A stretch of 64,000 nucleotides of DNA from Magnetaquiglobus sp039908105 (GTDB lineage: Bacteria > Pseudomonadota > Magnetococcia > Magnetococcales > Magnetaquicoccaceae). Below, piece after piece: positions 49,684 to 57,594 of this stretch (positions within the stretch are counted from its first letter, which is position 1; each line of letters starts with the position of its first letter). The notes beneath the pieces were generated by a model. The model was not told where the DNA came from and searched no databases. It was given only the letters and a program-made list of their open reading frames with translations. The stretch spans positions 28,115-92,114 of the forward strand of contig JAMOBI010000003.1 of the NCBI GenBank assembly GCA_039908105.1, given 5' to 3'. The position numbers and the translations under genes were made by a program.

Positions 49684-49945
49684 TGCCAAACCGCGTTCAG
49701 CTTGGGATCTGTAGCTTTTACTGTTAAAAAAAAAGAGAGGGTCTGGGAGATTCATCTCCCAGGGTTTTGATTTTGATTTTGATTTTGACTTTAGCGCGCT
49801 CTTTCCAAGAAGCATTTTTCGCGCCTTTTGCGAAAAATGCGCCGCGCGCAGCCTTGGTTTTTCCAAAGAGCCGTTTTGCGTTTTTTGCAAAACGGCTCTT
49901 TGGAAAAAGCATCGCCAGGAGCAAGCCGCGCAAGCAGCTTTTTTT
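49684..49945 (+). repeat. Dispersed hairpin repeat, copy R8
   Basis: Starts right after the rnhB stop (AAACCGCGTTCAGCTTGGGATC). H1 at 49812-49840 has perfect 11-bp arms and loop GCCTTTT. H2 at 49858-49908 has 22-bp perfect arms (TTTTTCCAAAGAGCCGTTTTGC and complement) and loop GTTTTTT. Between the CTGGGAGATTCATCTCCCAG module and H1 sits a fourfold tandem TTTTGA (49765-49788). The gap to the next gene continues with an FNR-like box and promoter. Confidence 0.9.
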
Positions 49946-50024
49946 GTGAGTCCATTCGCGCTTCAGCATTCCTGATCCTCTTTGTTCATCCGCCCGTTTT
50001 GACGGATGGGATTCTGAGAAAAAT

Positions 50025-50038
50025 TTGATATTTATCAA
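50025..50038. promoter_or_regulatory. FNR/ANR-like box
   Basis: TTGATATTTATCAA, an exact match to the TTGAT-N4-ATCAA consensus, flanked by T and A that extend the palindrome. Its centre is about 78 nt upstream of the transcription start predicted from the promoter at 50076-50103, a class I-like position. Function is inferred from sequence only. Confidence 0.6.
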
Positions 50039-50075
50039 ATCACGCGCACATCTTTTCTAAAGCATAACTACCCGG

Positions 50076-50103
50076 TTGACAGACGAATCATGCACGATAA
50101 AAT
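50076..50103 (+). promoter_or_regulatory. Sigma-70-like promoter before the binding-protein gene
   Basis: TTGACA, 16-nt spacer, TAAAAT, about 130 nt before the ATG used for the binding-protein gene. One of the best promoter matches in the window. Confidence 0.6.
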
Positions 50104-50235
50104 GAACCGCCATGCTGCAAACCATCGAAAGGCAGCAAGAGAGCGAACAAGCGTGGCAATTTTTTCAATCACCTGAAACTTGAAAGAGTGCGGCAGGCTC
50201 ATTATGCAGCGCAGCATCCTTTGGCCACACGCATC

Positions 50236-51207
50236 ATGAAACATTCAGCTCTGGTCTTTTTCCTGGTCTGTTTCCCATGGCTGACCACAACAGGCCAGGC
50301 CCAGGAACAACTCACCCTGGCCAACACCCCGACCTTTCTCACGGGCCTGGTGACCATTGCCCAGGATCAGAAGTTCTATGCCGCCGAAGATCTGGCGATC
50401 ACCATCCACGACCATCCCACCGGGGATGAGGCGCTGTTCGCGGTTGAGAAAGGCGAGGCCGATATCGCCACGGTGGCTGAAACCGCCTTTGTGCTGCACC
50501 GCTTTGAACAGCCGGATTTGCGGGTTCTGGGCCTGATCGGCAGTTGGGACAACGAGGTGCGCATCCTGGCACGGCGGGACAAGGGGATCGACAAGCCCGA
50601 GGATCTGCGCGGCAAGCGCATCGGCACGCAACAACGGCTCTCCACCTACTTTTTCCTGGATCAATTTCTGCTGAAATATGGTTTGACGATCCACGAGATC
50701 ATCCCGGTCTTCGCCAAGGCTCCGCAGTTGGCTGAGGCCCTGCTGACCGGGGGGGTGGATGCGATCAGCATGCGCGATCCGTTCATCTCCCGGGCGCGTG
50801 AGCAGTTGGGGGAGAATGGCGTGCTCTTCGAGGCCCCCGGTCTCTACGACAAGGTGTTCCTGTTGGCCATGCGCCGTCAGAACCTCGTTGCCAAGGATGA
50901 GGCCATCTCGCGTCTGCTCAAGGCCCTGCTGCGGGCTGAACATTTTATCCGTCAACATCCGGAACAGGCGCGGGAGATTCTGCGCCGCGCCCAACCCGAG
51001 GCCGGCACCGAACTGGATCGTGCCTGGCTCAACTTGCGCCTGCGCGTCTGGTTGGACCACCGCTTTGTCCTGACCCTGGAACATGTCGCGGATTGGGCGC
51101 TCCGCAACCACCTGGTGCCGGATCAGCCCATTCCCGATTTTCTGCCCAATCTGCATCCGCAACCACTGCGCCAGCTGCGCCCCATTGCCATCAATCTGCT
51201 GAATTGA
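50236..51207 (+). CDS. Periplasmic binding protein, NMT1/SsuA-like
   Basis: A 323-aa protein with a signal peptide (MKHSALVFFLVCFPWLTTTGQAQE) and a class II solute-binding fold of the NMT1/THI5/SsuA group (GLVTIAQDQKFYAAEDLAITI, ADIATVAETAF, GKRIGTQQRLSTYFFL). Its usual ABC permease and ATPase are missing; the next gene, 12 nt downstream, is a membrane histidine kinase, so it probably acts as that kinase's ligand sensor. A GTG at 50188 would add 16 residues. An FNR-like box and promoter lie upstream. Confidence 0.8.
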   Translation: MKHSALVFFLVCFPWLTTTGQAQEQLTLANTPTFLTGLVTIAQDQKFYAAEDLAITIHDHPTGDEALFAVEKGEADIATVAETAFVLHRFEQPDLRVLGLIGSWDNEVRILARRDKGIDKPEDLRGKRIGTQQRLSTYFFLDQFLLKYGLTIHEIIPVFAKAPQLAEALLTGGVDAISMRDPFISRAREQLGENGVLFEAPGLYDKVFLLAMRRQNLVAKDEAISRLLKALLRAEHFIRQHPEQAREILRRAQPEAGTELDRAWLNLRLRVWLDHRFVLTLEHVADWALRNHLVPDQPIPDFLPNLHPQPLRQLRPIAINLLN

Positions 51208-51219
51208 CCGCAAGGCACC

Positions 51220-53583
51220 ATGCGTATCCGCACCAAACTGATCTGGCTTGCCCTGCTCCCCCTGCTGGTGTTTTTGTTGTTGTCGGGTCACGCCATGCAG
51301 GTGCAACGTGAGGTTGAGATGGCTTACGATCAGTCGGTGCAATCCGATCAGCTCTCAAACATCGCCTCCGAACTCACGGTCCTCACCTACGAACTGCTGA
51401 CCAACAATGGCGAACGACCGCAACACCTCTGGATGGAGAGGTGGCGTCAGATCTCCGCCATTCACACGCAACTGCGGCCCCTCTCCCATCTCCCGGATGA
51501 GTTCTATCTCCTGGATGAGTTAGAAAACCTGCTCTCCAAGGCCAAACAGTTGTTTGAGGAGCACCAAAGGGCCGGCTCGACTCCCGCGCGCGGCAACTAC
51601 CGGGAGATGATCGGCCAGAAACTGCTGATCGAAATCAAATCCCTCCCACCCTTGGCCAAGCGGTTCAATGAACTCAACCATCTCTTCATCCGCAATCTGC
51701 TCCATCGTCAGGGTGTGCTCAATCTGATCCTGATGTCGCTGCTGGTGCTGGTCGTCTCCCCCATCGCCCTGACCATGAGCCGCTCGATCGCCGCCTCGCT
51801 CACCGTCCTGCGCAACGGCATCCTGACCATTTTCAGCGGCGAAGGACTCTCACACCCGATCCGCCTGCCTTCACGAGACGAGCTGGCCGAGGTGGCGGAA
51901 CACATCAATCAGATGACCCTGCGCCTGCACGAGACCACGGTCTCCCGCGATGAATTGCAACATGAAATCCAGGAACGGATCGCCATCGAGAAACAGTTGG
52001 CTGAAACCATGCTGTTCAACGAGCAGATCATCGAGAAATCATCGGTCGGCATACTCGTCTATCAGCAGGAAGGCCCCTGTATCCTGGCCAACGAAGCAGC
52101 CGGACGCATCGTCGGCGCAACCACCGGGCAGCTTCTCCAACAAAATTTTCACCAGATCGCCTCATGGCGAGAAAATGGACTGTACGCCACGGCCCTGGAG
52201 GCACTCGAACACAACGCAACCCGACAGACCGAACTGTTCATCCGCTCTTCATTCGGGGTCGAAGCCTGGATCAACTGCCACCTCACCCCGTTGCACTTGC
52301 ATAGCCAACACCATCTGTTGCTTCTGTTCACGGATGTCAGTGCGTATCATCACGCCCAGCAGCTCATGAGCCTGGCCAAGGCCACTGCCGAGGAGGCCAA
52401 TCGCGCCAAGAGCAACTTCCTGGCGAACATGAGCCATGAAATCCGTACCCCCTTGAACATCGTGATCGGCATGAGCAGCATCCTGATCGACACCCCCTTG
52501 CACGACGATCAGCGACATTATGTCACGATGCTCAATACCGCCGGCAACAATCTGTTGGCCCTGATCAACGATATTCTCGATCTCAGCAAGATCGAGGCGA
52601 ACAAACTGGTCATTCAGGCCGAACCGATCCAGCTGCGCAAGGAGGCCCAGGAGGTCATCGACCTGTTGCAGGTCATGGCCACACACAAAGGGGTTGACCT
52701 GGATCTGGTGATCGATCCAACGCTGCCAACGTGGATTCTCTCCGATGGGCTGCGTCTGCGCCAGTGTTTGTACAATCTGGTGAGCAATGCCTTGAAATTC
52801 ACCACGCAAGGGGGTGTGAAGGTCGAGATGATGCGCATTCCGGCGCCGCATCAACCGATGTTGCGTTGCATCATCACCGACAGCGGCATCGGCATCCCTC
52901 CGGATCATCTGGAAAAGATCTTCGAGGATTTCACCCAGGCCGATCCTTCGATCACCAAACGCTACGGTGGCACCGGCCTGGGCCTCTCCCTCACCCGGCA
53001 TCTCGTGGAGATCATGGGGGGGCGCATTCAGGTGGAGAGTCACTCCGGCTCTGGCAGTCGCTTCGAGGTCTCCCTGCCACTGCATGCCACCCAGGCCCCG
53101 GAACGCACCGAACCGCCAAGGGATCAGATCGTCGCGTCGCTCCAGGAGATGGCGCCCATGAACCTCCTCGTGGTCGATGACGTGGAAGAGAATCGTCTCC
53201 TGGTCAAGATTTACCTGGAAAAATTTCATCACCGGTTGATCATGGCCTGTAACGGCGCCGATGCGCTGCGTTTGATCCAGACCCAGCCCATCGACATCAT
53301 CCTCATGGATATCGAAATGCCGGTGATGAACGGCATCCAGGCCACCCAGGCGATTCGCCAATGGGAACAAGAGTCCCGACACGACCGCCACAGCATCATC
53401 GCCTTTTCCGCCAATGCCCTGACCGAAGATATTCAGAAAAGCCTGAAGGCCGGCTGCGACGATCATATGAGCAAGCCGATCCAGAAATGGTCCCTGTTGG
53501 CTAAACTGGAGCAGCACGCTCAACGCAGAGGCTGCCAGGCAATGTCCTCTACAAGTATTTTTTTAAATTGTGATCGTAGTTAA
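51220..53583 (+). CDS. Hybrid sensor histidine kinase (HAMP-PAS-HisKA-HATPase-REC)
   Basis: A 787-aa membrane sensor: TM1 about 8-24, periplasmic helical domain, TM2 about 165-185, HAMP, coiled coil, PAS (about 270-380), HisKA with SHEIRTPLNI, HATPase (DSGIGI, GGTGLGLSL) and a C-terminal receiver (VDDVEENRLLVKI, DIIMDIEMPVMNG is read as IILMDIEMPVMNG). No Hpt or output domain follows, so a separate Hpt or regulator is needed. Paired with the binding-protein gene 12 nt upstream. Confidence 0.88.
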   Translation: MRIRTKLIWLALLPLLVFLLLSGHAMQVQREVEMAYDQSVQSDQLSNIASELTVLTYELLTNNGERPQHLWMERWRQISAIHTQLRPLSHLPDEFYLLDELENLLSKAKQLFEEHQRAGSTPARGNYREMIGQKLLIEIKSLPPLAKRFNELNHLFIRNLLHRQGVLNLILMSLLVLVVSPIALTMSRSIAASLTVLRNGILTIFSGEGLSHPIRLPSRDELAEVAEHINQMTLRLHETTVSRDELQHEIQERIAIEKQLAETMLFNEQIIEKSSVGILVYQQEGPCILANEAAGRIVGATTGQLLQQNFHQIASWRENGLYATALEALEHNATRQTELFIRSSFGVEAWINCHLTPLHLHSQHHLLLLFTDVSAYHHAQQLMSLAKATAEEANRAKSNFLANMSHEIRTPLNIVIGMSSILIDTPLHDDQRHYVTMLNTAGNNLLALINDILDLSKIEANKLVIQAEPIQLRKEAQEVIDLLQVMATHKGVDLDLVIDPTLPTWILSDGLRLRQCLYNLVSNALKFTTQGGVKVEMMRIPAPHQPMLRCIITDSGIGIPPDHLEKIFEDFTQADPSITKRYGGTGLGLSLTRHLVEIMGGRIQVESHSGSGSRFEVSLPLHATQAPERTEPPRDQIVASLQEMAPMNLLVVDDVEENRLLVKIYLEKFHHRLIMACNGADALRLIQTQPIDIILMDIEMPVMNGIQATQAIRQWEQESRHDRHSIIAFSANALTEDIQKSLKAGCDDHMSKPIQKWSLLAKLEQHAQRRGCQAMSSTSIFLNCDRS

Positions 53584-53670
53584 GATTTGTGTTGTATGAA
53601 CGGTATCCGGGGATGATATCGCCAGACAGGGTTTCAAGAAGAACCCCCTTGAGATCGGACGCAAAAAGAT

Positions 53671-53906
53671 CCAGGGATCCGGGTTGAGGGGGGGATCCGG
53701 ATCCCTGGAGGAGGTATGGACTGGCCACACCTCGGACAAATCGAGATAAAAAACCAAGGGCCGACTTGAGGGGGGGGGGAGGCCGGACCCTTGGTCGGGA
53801 CGGCGAGCGTCCCATTCGTGTTATTTGATCGGTTTCTCCGGATCGTTGCCGACCAGGAGAGGAATCAAGGGTTGGATGAGGGGGGGAGGGTATCCAACCC
53901 TTGATT
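53671..53906. repeat. Three hairpins with homopolymer G (or C) loops
   Basis: Three consecutive inverted repeats. First, 53671-53708: arms CCAGGGATCCGG, loop GTTGAGGGGGGGAT. Second, 53754-53794: outer arms CCAAGGG/CCCTTGG, loop with G10. Third, 53863-53906: 15-bp perfect arms AATCAAGGGTTGGAT, loop with G7 then AGGG. All loops share (T/A)TGAGGGGGGG. On the minus strand the loops are C-rich (CCCCCCCTCA), as in small RNAs that pair with ribosome-binding sites. No ORF here is convincing. Confidence 0.75.
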
Positions 53907-54022
53907 TGGGCCGTGCGCGAACTTGGCCCTCTTTCCTGCTACTGCAACTTCCACTTCCACAACTTCTGCTCGATGCCGCACGAATCAATGCCACTTCCTT
54001 GTTCTCGTGCTCACTCCTTGTT

Positions 54023-54036
54023 TTGATATATATCAA
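54023..54036. promoter_or_regulatory. FNR/ANR-like box
   Basis: TTGATATATATCAA, again a perfect TTGAT-N4-ATCAA, extended by flanking T/A. It lies about 210 nt upstream of a possible small gene at 54247. The surrounding 54020-54240 is AT-rich and contains a further inverted repeat CTGATAA...TTATCAG near 54143-54170. Confidence 0.55.
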
Positions 54037-54246
54037 ATCGTGTGCCAATATTTTTTGCGCTGCAAGATGATTGAATATCAAATAGTTGACTGCTCGATTA
54101 AAAAAAGCGCCTGATTCGACAGGTGAAAAATTTTCAATCGTCTGATAAGATCAAAGGGCATTTATCAGTAAGCACTTAATTGCCAAGCAAATAAAATCAA
54201 ACAGATGATAAGTGATGGCGATTTTTTTTACATCTGACGAGGAATC

Positions 54247-54366
54247 GTGAAAATTTTTAAGCCGGCTTGCGGCGACGAAGGGGGGATGCTTGATGAGTTG
54301 GTGAGGTGGGGTGTGCGGGATCATCGTTTTTTGGCTGCTCAGTTTCGGGTGATGGGGCAAGAGTGA
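54247..54366 (+). CDS. Possible small protein
   Basis: A 39-codon frame from GTG with GAGGAATC directly upstream. The product (MKIFKPACGDEGGMLDELVR..., ending GQE) is hydrophilic with a helical look and a single Cys. No family recognised. It is supported only by the ribosome-binding site and coding-like composition, and by the FNR-like box upstream. Confidence 0.35.
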   Translation: MKIFKPACGDEGGMLDELVRWGVRDHRFLAAQFRVMGQE

Positions 54367-54461
54367 TCCCCGTTGGTGGCAAGCAGGTATGCCGTTCCCC
54401 TATCCAAATTGTGTCTGTGCAAACACAGGATTGCAGTTTGGACCCTCTGCCGCCATCGAAA

Positions 54462-54790
54462 ATCAAACCGCACCCAGTTTGAACCATGTAAACCGCGCCC
54501 AGTTTGGGATGTGTCGTTTTTTCTGGTTAAAAAAAGAGAGGGTCTGGGAGATTCCTCTCCCAGGGTTTTGATTTTGACTTTTAGCGTGCTCTTCAAAAGA
54601 AGAATTTTTTTCGAAAAATGCGCCGCGCGCCGCCAAGGCTGCGGGATTGTTTTGCGCCTTTTGCAAAACAATCCCGCGAACATGGCCCAAAAACAAAGCC
54701 GCGTGACAGAGGCTTTAAGGTTTGGTGACCGGCGTGCCAGCCCGTCGCAACCAGTCAAATCAGCCTGGTTGATCCACCAGGGAGTCAGGA
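54462..54790 (+). repeat. Dispersed hairpin repeat, copy R9
   Basis: Two nested starts (AAACCGCACCCAGTTTG and AAACCGCGCCCAGTTTGGG), the CTGGGAGATTCCTCTCCCAG module, a degenerate H1, and H2 at 54641-54677 with perfect 15-bp arms GCGGGATTGTTTTGC and loop GCCTTTT. The following 110 nt, up to GGTTGATCCACCAGG, match R10 in inverse. Positions 54791-54890 show no gene. Confidence 0.85.
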
Positions 54791-54890
54791 ACGAACCCTC
54801 CGGGGTTAAACAAAGTTGGCATGCAACATGCTTGGGTTTGTTTAACCGGATGACCGATATCCCATCCTTGACAATGCCAGGAGCCAAACC

Positions 54891-55232
54891 ATGCAACTCA
54901 GGTCGCACAACCAATCATCGCCGGGTCACGCCATGCCCCTGTTGCGCTCTGTCACGGGCGAGATGGAAACCCGGCTCCTTGATCACGACAACGCCCGCCG
55001 CCTCTGGGCCGCAGTGCTGGAACGGGCCATTCTCGATCTGCAGGAACGCACCACCCGCGACGAGGCTGCAGCCTGGGTCCGTTCGCATCGACGCGGCATC
55101 GGTTCGTTTCATTGGATCTGCCAACAGCTCGACATGGATCCCCCATCGGTGCGCATGGCCCTGCTGGGACCGCTGATGGCCGCACAGGGGATCACCGGAA
55201 AAGGGACGATTGCCAACGGCAACCAGGGGTGA
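54891..55232 (+). CDS. Hypothetical protein with phage-like helical motif
   Basis: A 113-aa protein. The central part (RRLWAAVLERAILDLQ..., then GSFHWICQQLDMDPPSVRMAL) follows a pattern seen in small proteins of phages and proteobacteria in which a conserved SFxxxCxxLxxDPxxVR segment looks helix-turn-helix-like. The ATG follows GGAGCC. No neighbour gives a function. The resemblance is by eye only. Confidence 0.55.
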   Translation: MQLRSHNQSSPGHAMPLLRSVTGEMETRLLDHDNARRLWAAVLERAILDLQERTTRDEAAAWVRSHRRGIGSFHWICQQLDMDPPSVRMALLGPLMAAQGITGKGTIANGNQG

Positions 55233-55361
55233 ATGCCGTCAAGAGGCTGACAGGAGCAACCCTCAAGAAAAACATTGGAACAGTTCTTGCTTAATAAAGA
55301 ACCGGTAAGGAAACTCTCTTCATCCCAACGGGCATCTTTATAAAATTGCAAGGATCTCTCC

Positions 55362-55583
55362 ATGAGCCTCTCGAACAGCCTTATGAGCGATATCAGCAGC
55401 GTGAACCAGATGCGTGCCCACGAGGCGGCGCAACGGATCTTCAAGAAAGTCCAGAACCAGTCGGCAAGCACGTTGCAGATCATCAATCAACAGAACTCCG
55501 TGCCCAATTATATGGCCTCCCAGGCATACGTGGTGACCCTGTCGCCGCTGGCTGTGCAGAAGAGCGCCAGTCACACCGATTGA
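55362..55583 (+). CDS. Small hypothetical protein
   Basis: A 73-aa product behind AAGGATC. It has two short helices (QMRAHEAAQRIFKKVQNQSASTLQIINQQ) and a C-terminal tail. A faint likeness to small YjfB-like motility proteins is not enough to assign it. It lies between the phage-like gene and the CoA-transferase gene. Confidence 0.5.
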   Translation: MSLSNSLMSDISSVNQMRAHEAAQRIFKKVQNQSASTLQIINQQNSVPNYMASQAYVVTLSPLAVQKSASHTD

Positions 55584-55716
55584 TCCCGCATCCATTGGCC
55601 AGGGATGGCCTGCGGATGGGCCGAGCGCTTGCAGCAAATTTCTCTTGCGCATCTCCCTTGCTCCTGCCTACAATTGTTGCAGTGCAACAAACTGTTCTGC
55701 GACGCAAGGAGCGCTC

Positions 55717-57594
55717 ATGGCCAAACACAATCTCCCCCCCAAACTCACGGAGTGGAAACACCACCTCAAGTCTGGAGACCGGATCTTTATCGGCTCGAAC
55801 GCCGCCTGTCCCCATGCCCTGACCGACGATCTGGTCAAACACGCCAACGACTTTCGCGATCTGGAGTTGGTGCATATCCTGATCCTCGGACCGCACCCCT
55901 GGACCGAATCCAAATACGCCCGCTCCTTCAAGGTCAATTCGCTTTTCCTTGGACCGGGCACACGCAATTCGGTGGCCTCCGGCGTGGCCGACTACACCCC
56001 CTGCTTTCTCTCCGAGGTTCCCTCGCTGTTCACCGACGGCATCATGCCGATCGACGTGGCGCTGATTCAGGTCTCGCCACCCGATCAGTACGGTTACTGC
56101 TCGCTTGGCCCCTCGATCGATGTCGTCTCCGCAGCCTGGAAATCGGCCCGTCAGGTGATCGCACAGATCAATCCCTCGGTGCCGCGTACCTTCGGACAAA
56201 CCTTCATCCATGTCAGCCAGATCCACGCCTGCATTGAGGCGGATCGTCCGATGTCGATCCTGCAACCCCCGGAACTCGATGAAACCGCGGTACGCATCGG
56301 TCAATACGTCGCGCAATTGATTCAAGATGGCGCCACCCTGCAGATGGGTATCGGTCGCATCCCGGATGCCGTGCTGCGCGCCCTTGGCGATCACAAAAAC
56401 TTGGGGATCCACTCCGAAATGTTCTCCGATGGCGTGATCGAACTGTTCCGCTCCGGGGTGATCAACAATGCGCAAAAGACCTTGCATCCGGGCAAAATCA
56501 TCGCTTCGTTCTGCATGGGCAGCCAGAAACTCTACGATTTCGTCCACGAAAACCCTCACATCGAGTTTCACCCCTCCGAATACGTCAACAACCCCACCAT
56601 CATCGCCCGCAACGACCACATGGTGGCCATCAACAGCGCCATCGAGGTGGATCTGACCGGACAGGTGGTCTCCGATTCGGTGGGACGGCGTTTCTACAGC
56701 GGCATCGGCGGTCAGGTGGATTTCATTCGCGGTGCGGCCAAGAGTCGCGATGGCCGACCGATCATTGCCCTGCCCTCCACAGCCAAGAATGGCACCATCT
56801 CCAAGATCGTCCCCTTTTTGACCGAAGGTTCGGGGGTGGTCACCTCGCGTGGCGATGTCCACTACGTGGTGACCGAGTACGGCATCGCCACCCTGCGCGG
56901 CAAAAGCATCCGCGAACGGGCCCTGGAGTTGATCCAGGTGGCCCATCCGGAGTTTCGCGACCGGCTGCTCTCCCAGGTGCGTACCCAGCACTGGGTGCCG
57001 GATTATCAGATCGCACAACCGAGCCGGGTCGAGGAGTTGGGGGATCCACAACAGGTGAAGGTGCGCCTGAAGGGCAATGTCTACTGCATGCGACCGTTGC
57101 ATGCCGCCGACGAACGCATCTACCAGGAGTTTTTCTATTCACTCGACGACGAAACCGTGATGCAGCGCTATCGCTATCATCCGGACGGCATGCCGGGACA
57201 CAAGGCCTGCGAGGTGGTGAATGTCAACCAGTCGCGCGATCTGGCGCTCTGCATCGTGCGCTGCAAGGGACCGCATCACGTCATTCTGGCGATCGGACGG
57301 TATTACTGGATCGAGCAGGACAACAGCGGCGAGGCCACCTTCGTGGTGCAGGAGGGGAGCCGTGCCAAGGGGATGGCGAGCGTGCTGTTGACCAAGATGA
57401 TCGAGATCGGGCGCAAAAGACGGTTGAATCGATTGGTCTGCGTGGTGCGCGTCGACAACAAACCGATGCGCAAATTCTTGGAAAAATTCAAATTCGAGAC
57501 CCACGCGGGTGGTGAACCGATGGAGCTTAAGATGATCCTGCCGCTGCACGGTTTGCCGCCGACTCCTGCGGAGTCGCCTGCATTGCCGGGTTGA
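55717..57594 (+). CDS. Acetyl-CoA hydrolase/transferase fused to GNAT domain
   Basis: A 625-aa fusion. Residues 1 to about 430 form the two domains of the acetyl-CoA hydrolase/CoA-transferase family (GIHSEMFSDG with the likely catalytic Glu; GIGGQVDFIRGAAKSRDGRPIIALPSTA). Residues about 450-610 form a GNAT-type acyltransferase (VVQEGSRAKGMASVLLTKMIEIG...NKPMRKFLEKFKF). AAGGAG precedes the ATG. The last 68 nt overlap the 3' end of the convergent diguanylate cyclase gene. The combination suggests CoA-thioester control linked to protein or small-molecule acylation; this is inference. Confidence 0.85.
   Translation: MAKHNLPPKLTEWKHHLKSGDRIFIGSNAACPHALTDDLVKHANDFRDLELVHILILGPHPWTESKYARSFKVNSLFLGPGTRNSVASGVADYTPCFLSEVPSLFTDGIMPIDVALIQVSPPDQYGYCSLGPSIDVVSAAWKSARQVIAQINPSVPRTFGQTFIHVSQIHACIEADRPMSILQPPELDETAVRIGQYVAQLIQDGATLQMGIGRIPDAVLRALGDHKNLGIHSEMFSDGVIELFRSGVINNAQKTLHPGKIIASFCMGSQKLYDFVHENPHIEFHPSEYVNNPTIIARNDHMVAINSAIEVDLTGQVVSDSVGRRFYSGIGGQVDFIRGAAKSRDGRPIIALPSTAKNGTISKIVPFLTEGSGVVTSRGDVHYVVTEYGIATLRGKSIRERALELIQVAHPEFRDRLLSQVRTQHWVPDYQIAQPSRVEELGDPQQVKVRLKGNVYCMRPLHAADERIYQEFFYSLDDETVMQRYRYHPDGMPGHKACEVVNVNQSRDLALCIVRCKGPHHVILAIGRYYWIEQDNSGEATFVVQEGSRAKGMASVLLTKMIEIGRKRRLNRLVCVVRVDNKPMRKFLEKFKFETHAGGEPMELKMILPLHGLPPTPAESPALPG

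Noticed and set aside
50112..50183. A 23-codon frame in the leader of the binding-protein gene
   Set aside because: No ribosome-binding site and no sign of an attenuator; probably chance.
53549..53815. Minus-strand frame of 88 codons across the G-loop hairpins
   Set aside because: It runs through the palindromes and homopolymer tracts, has no ribosome-binding site and no coding-like composition.
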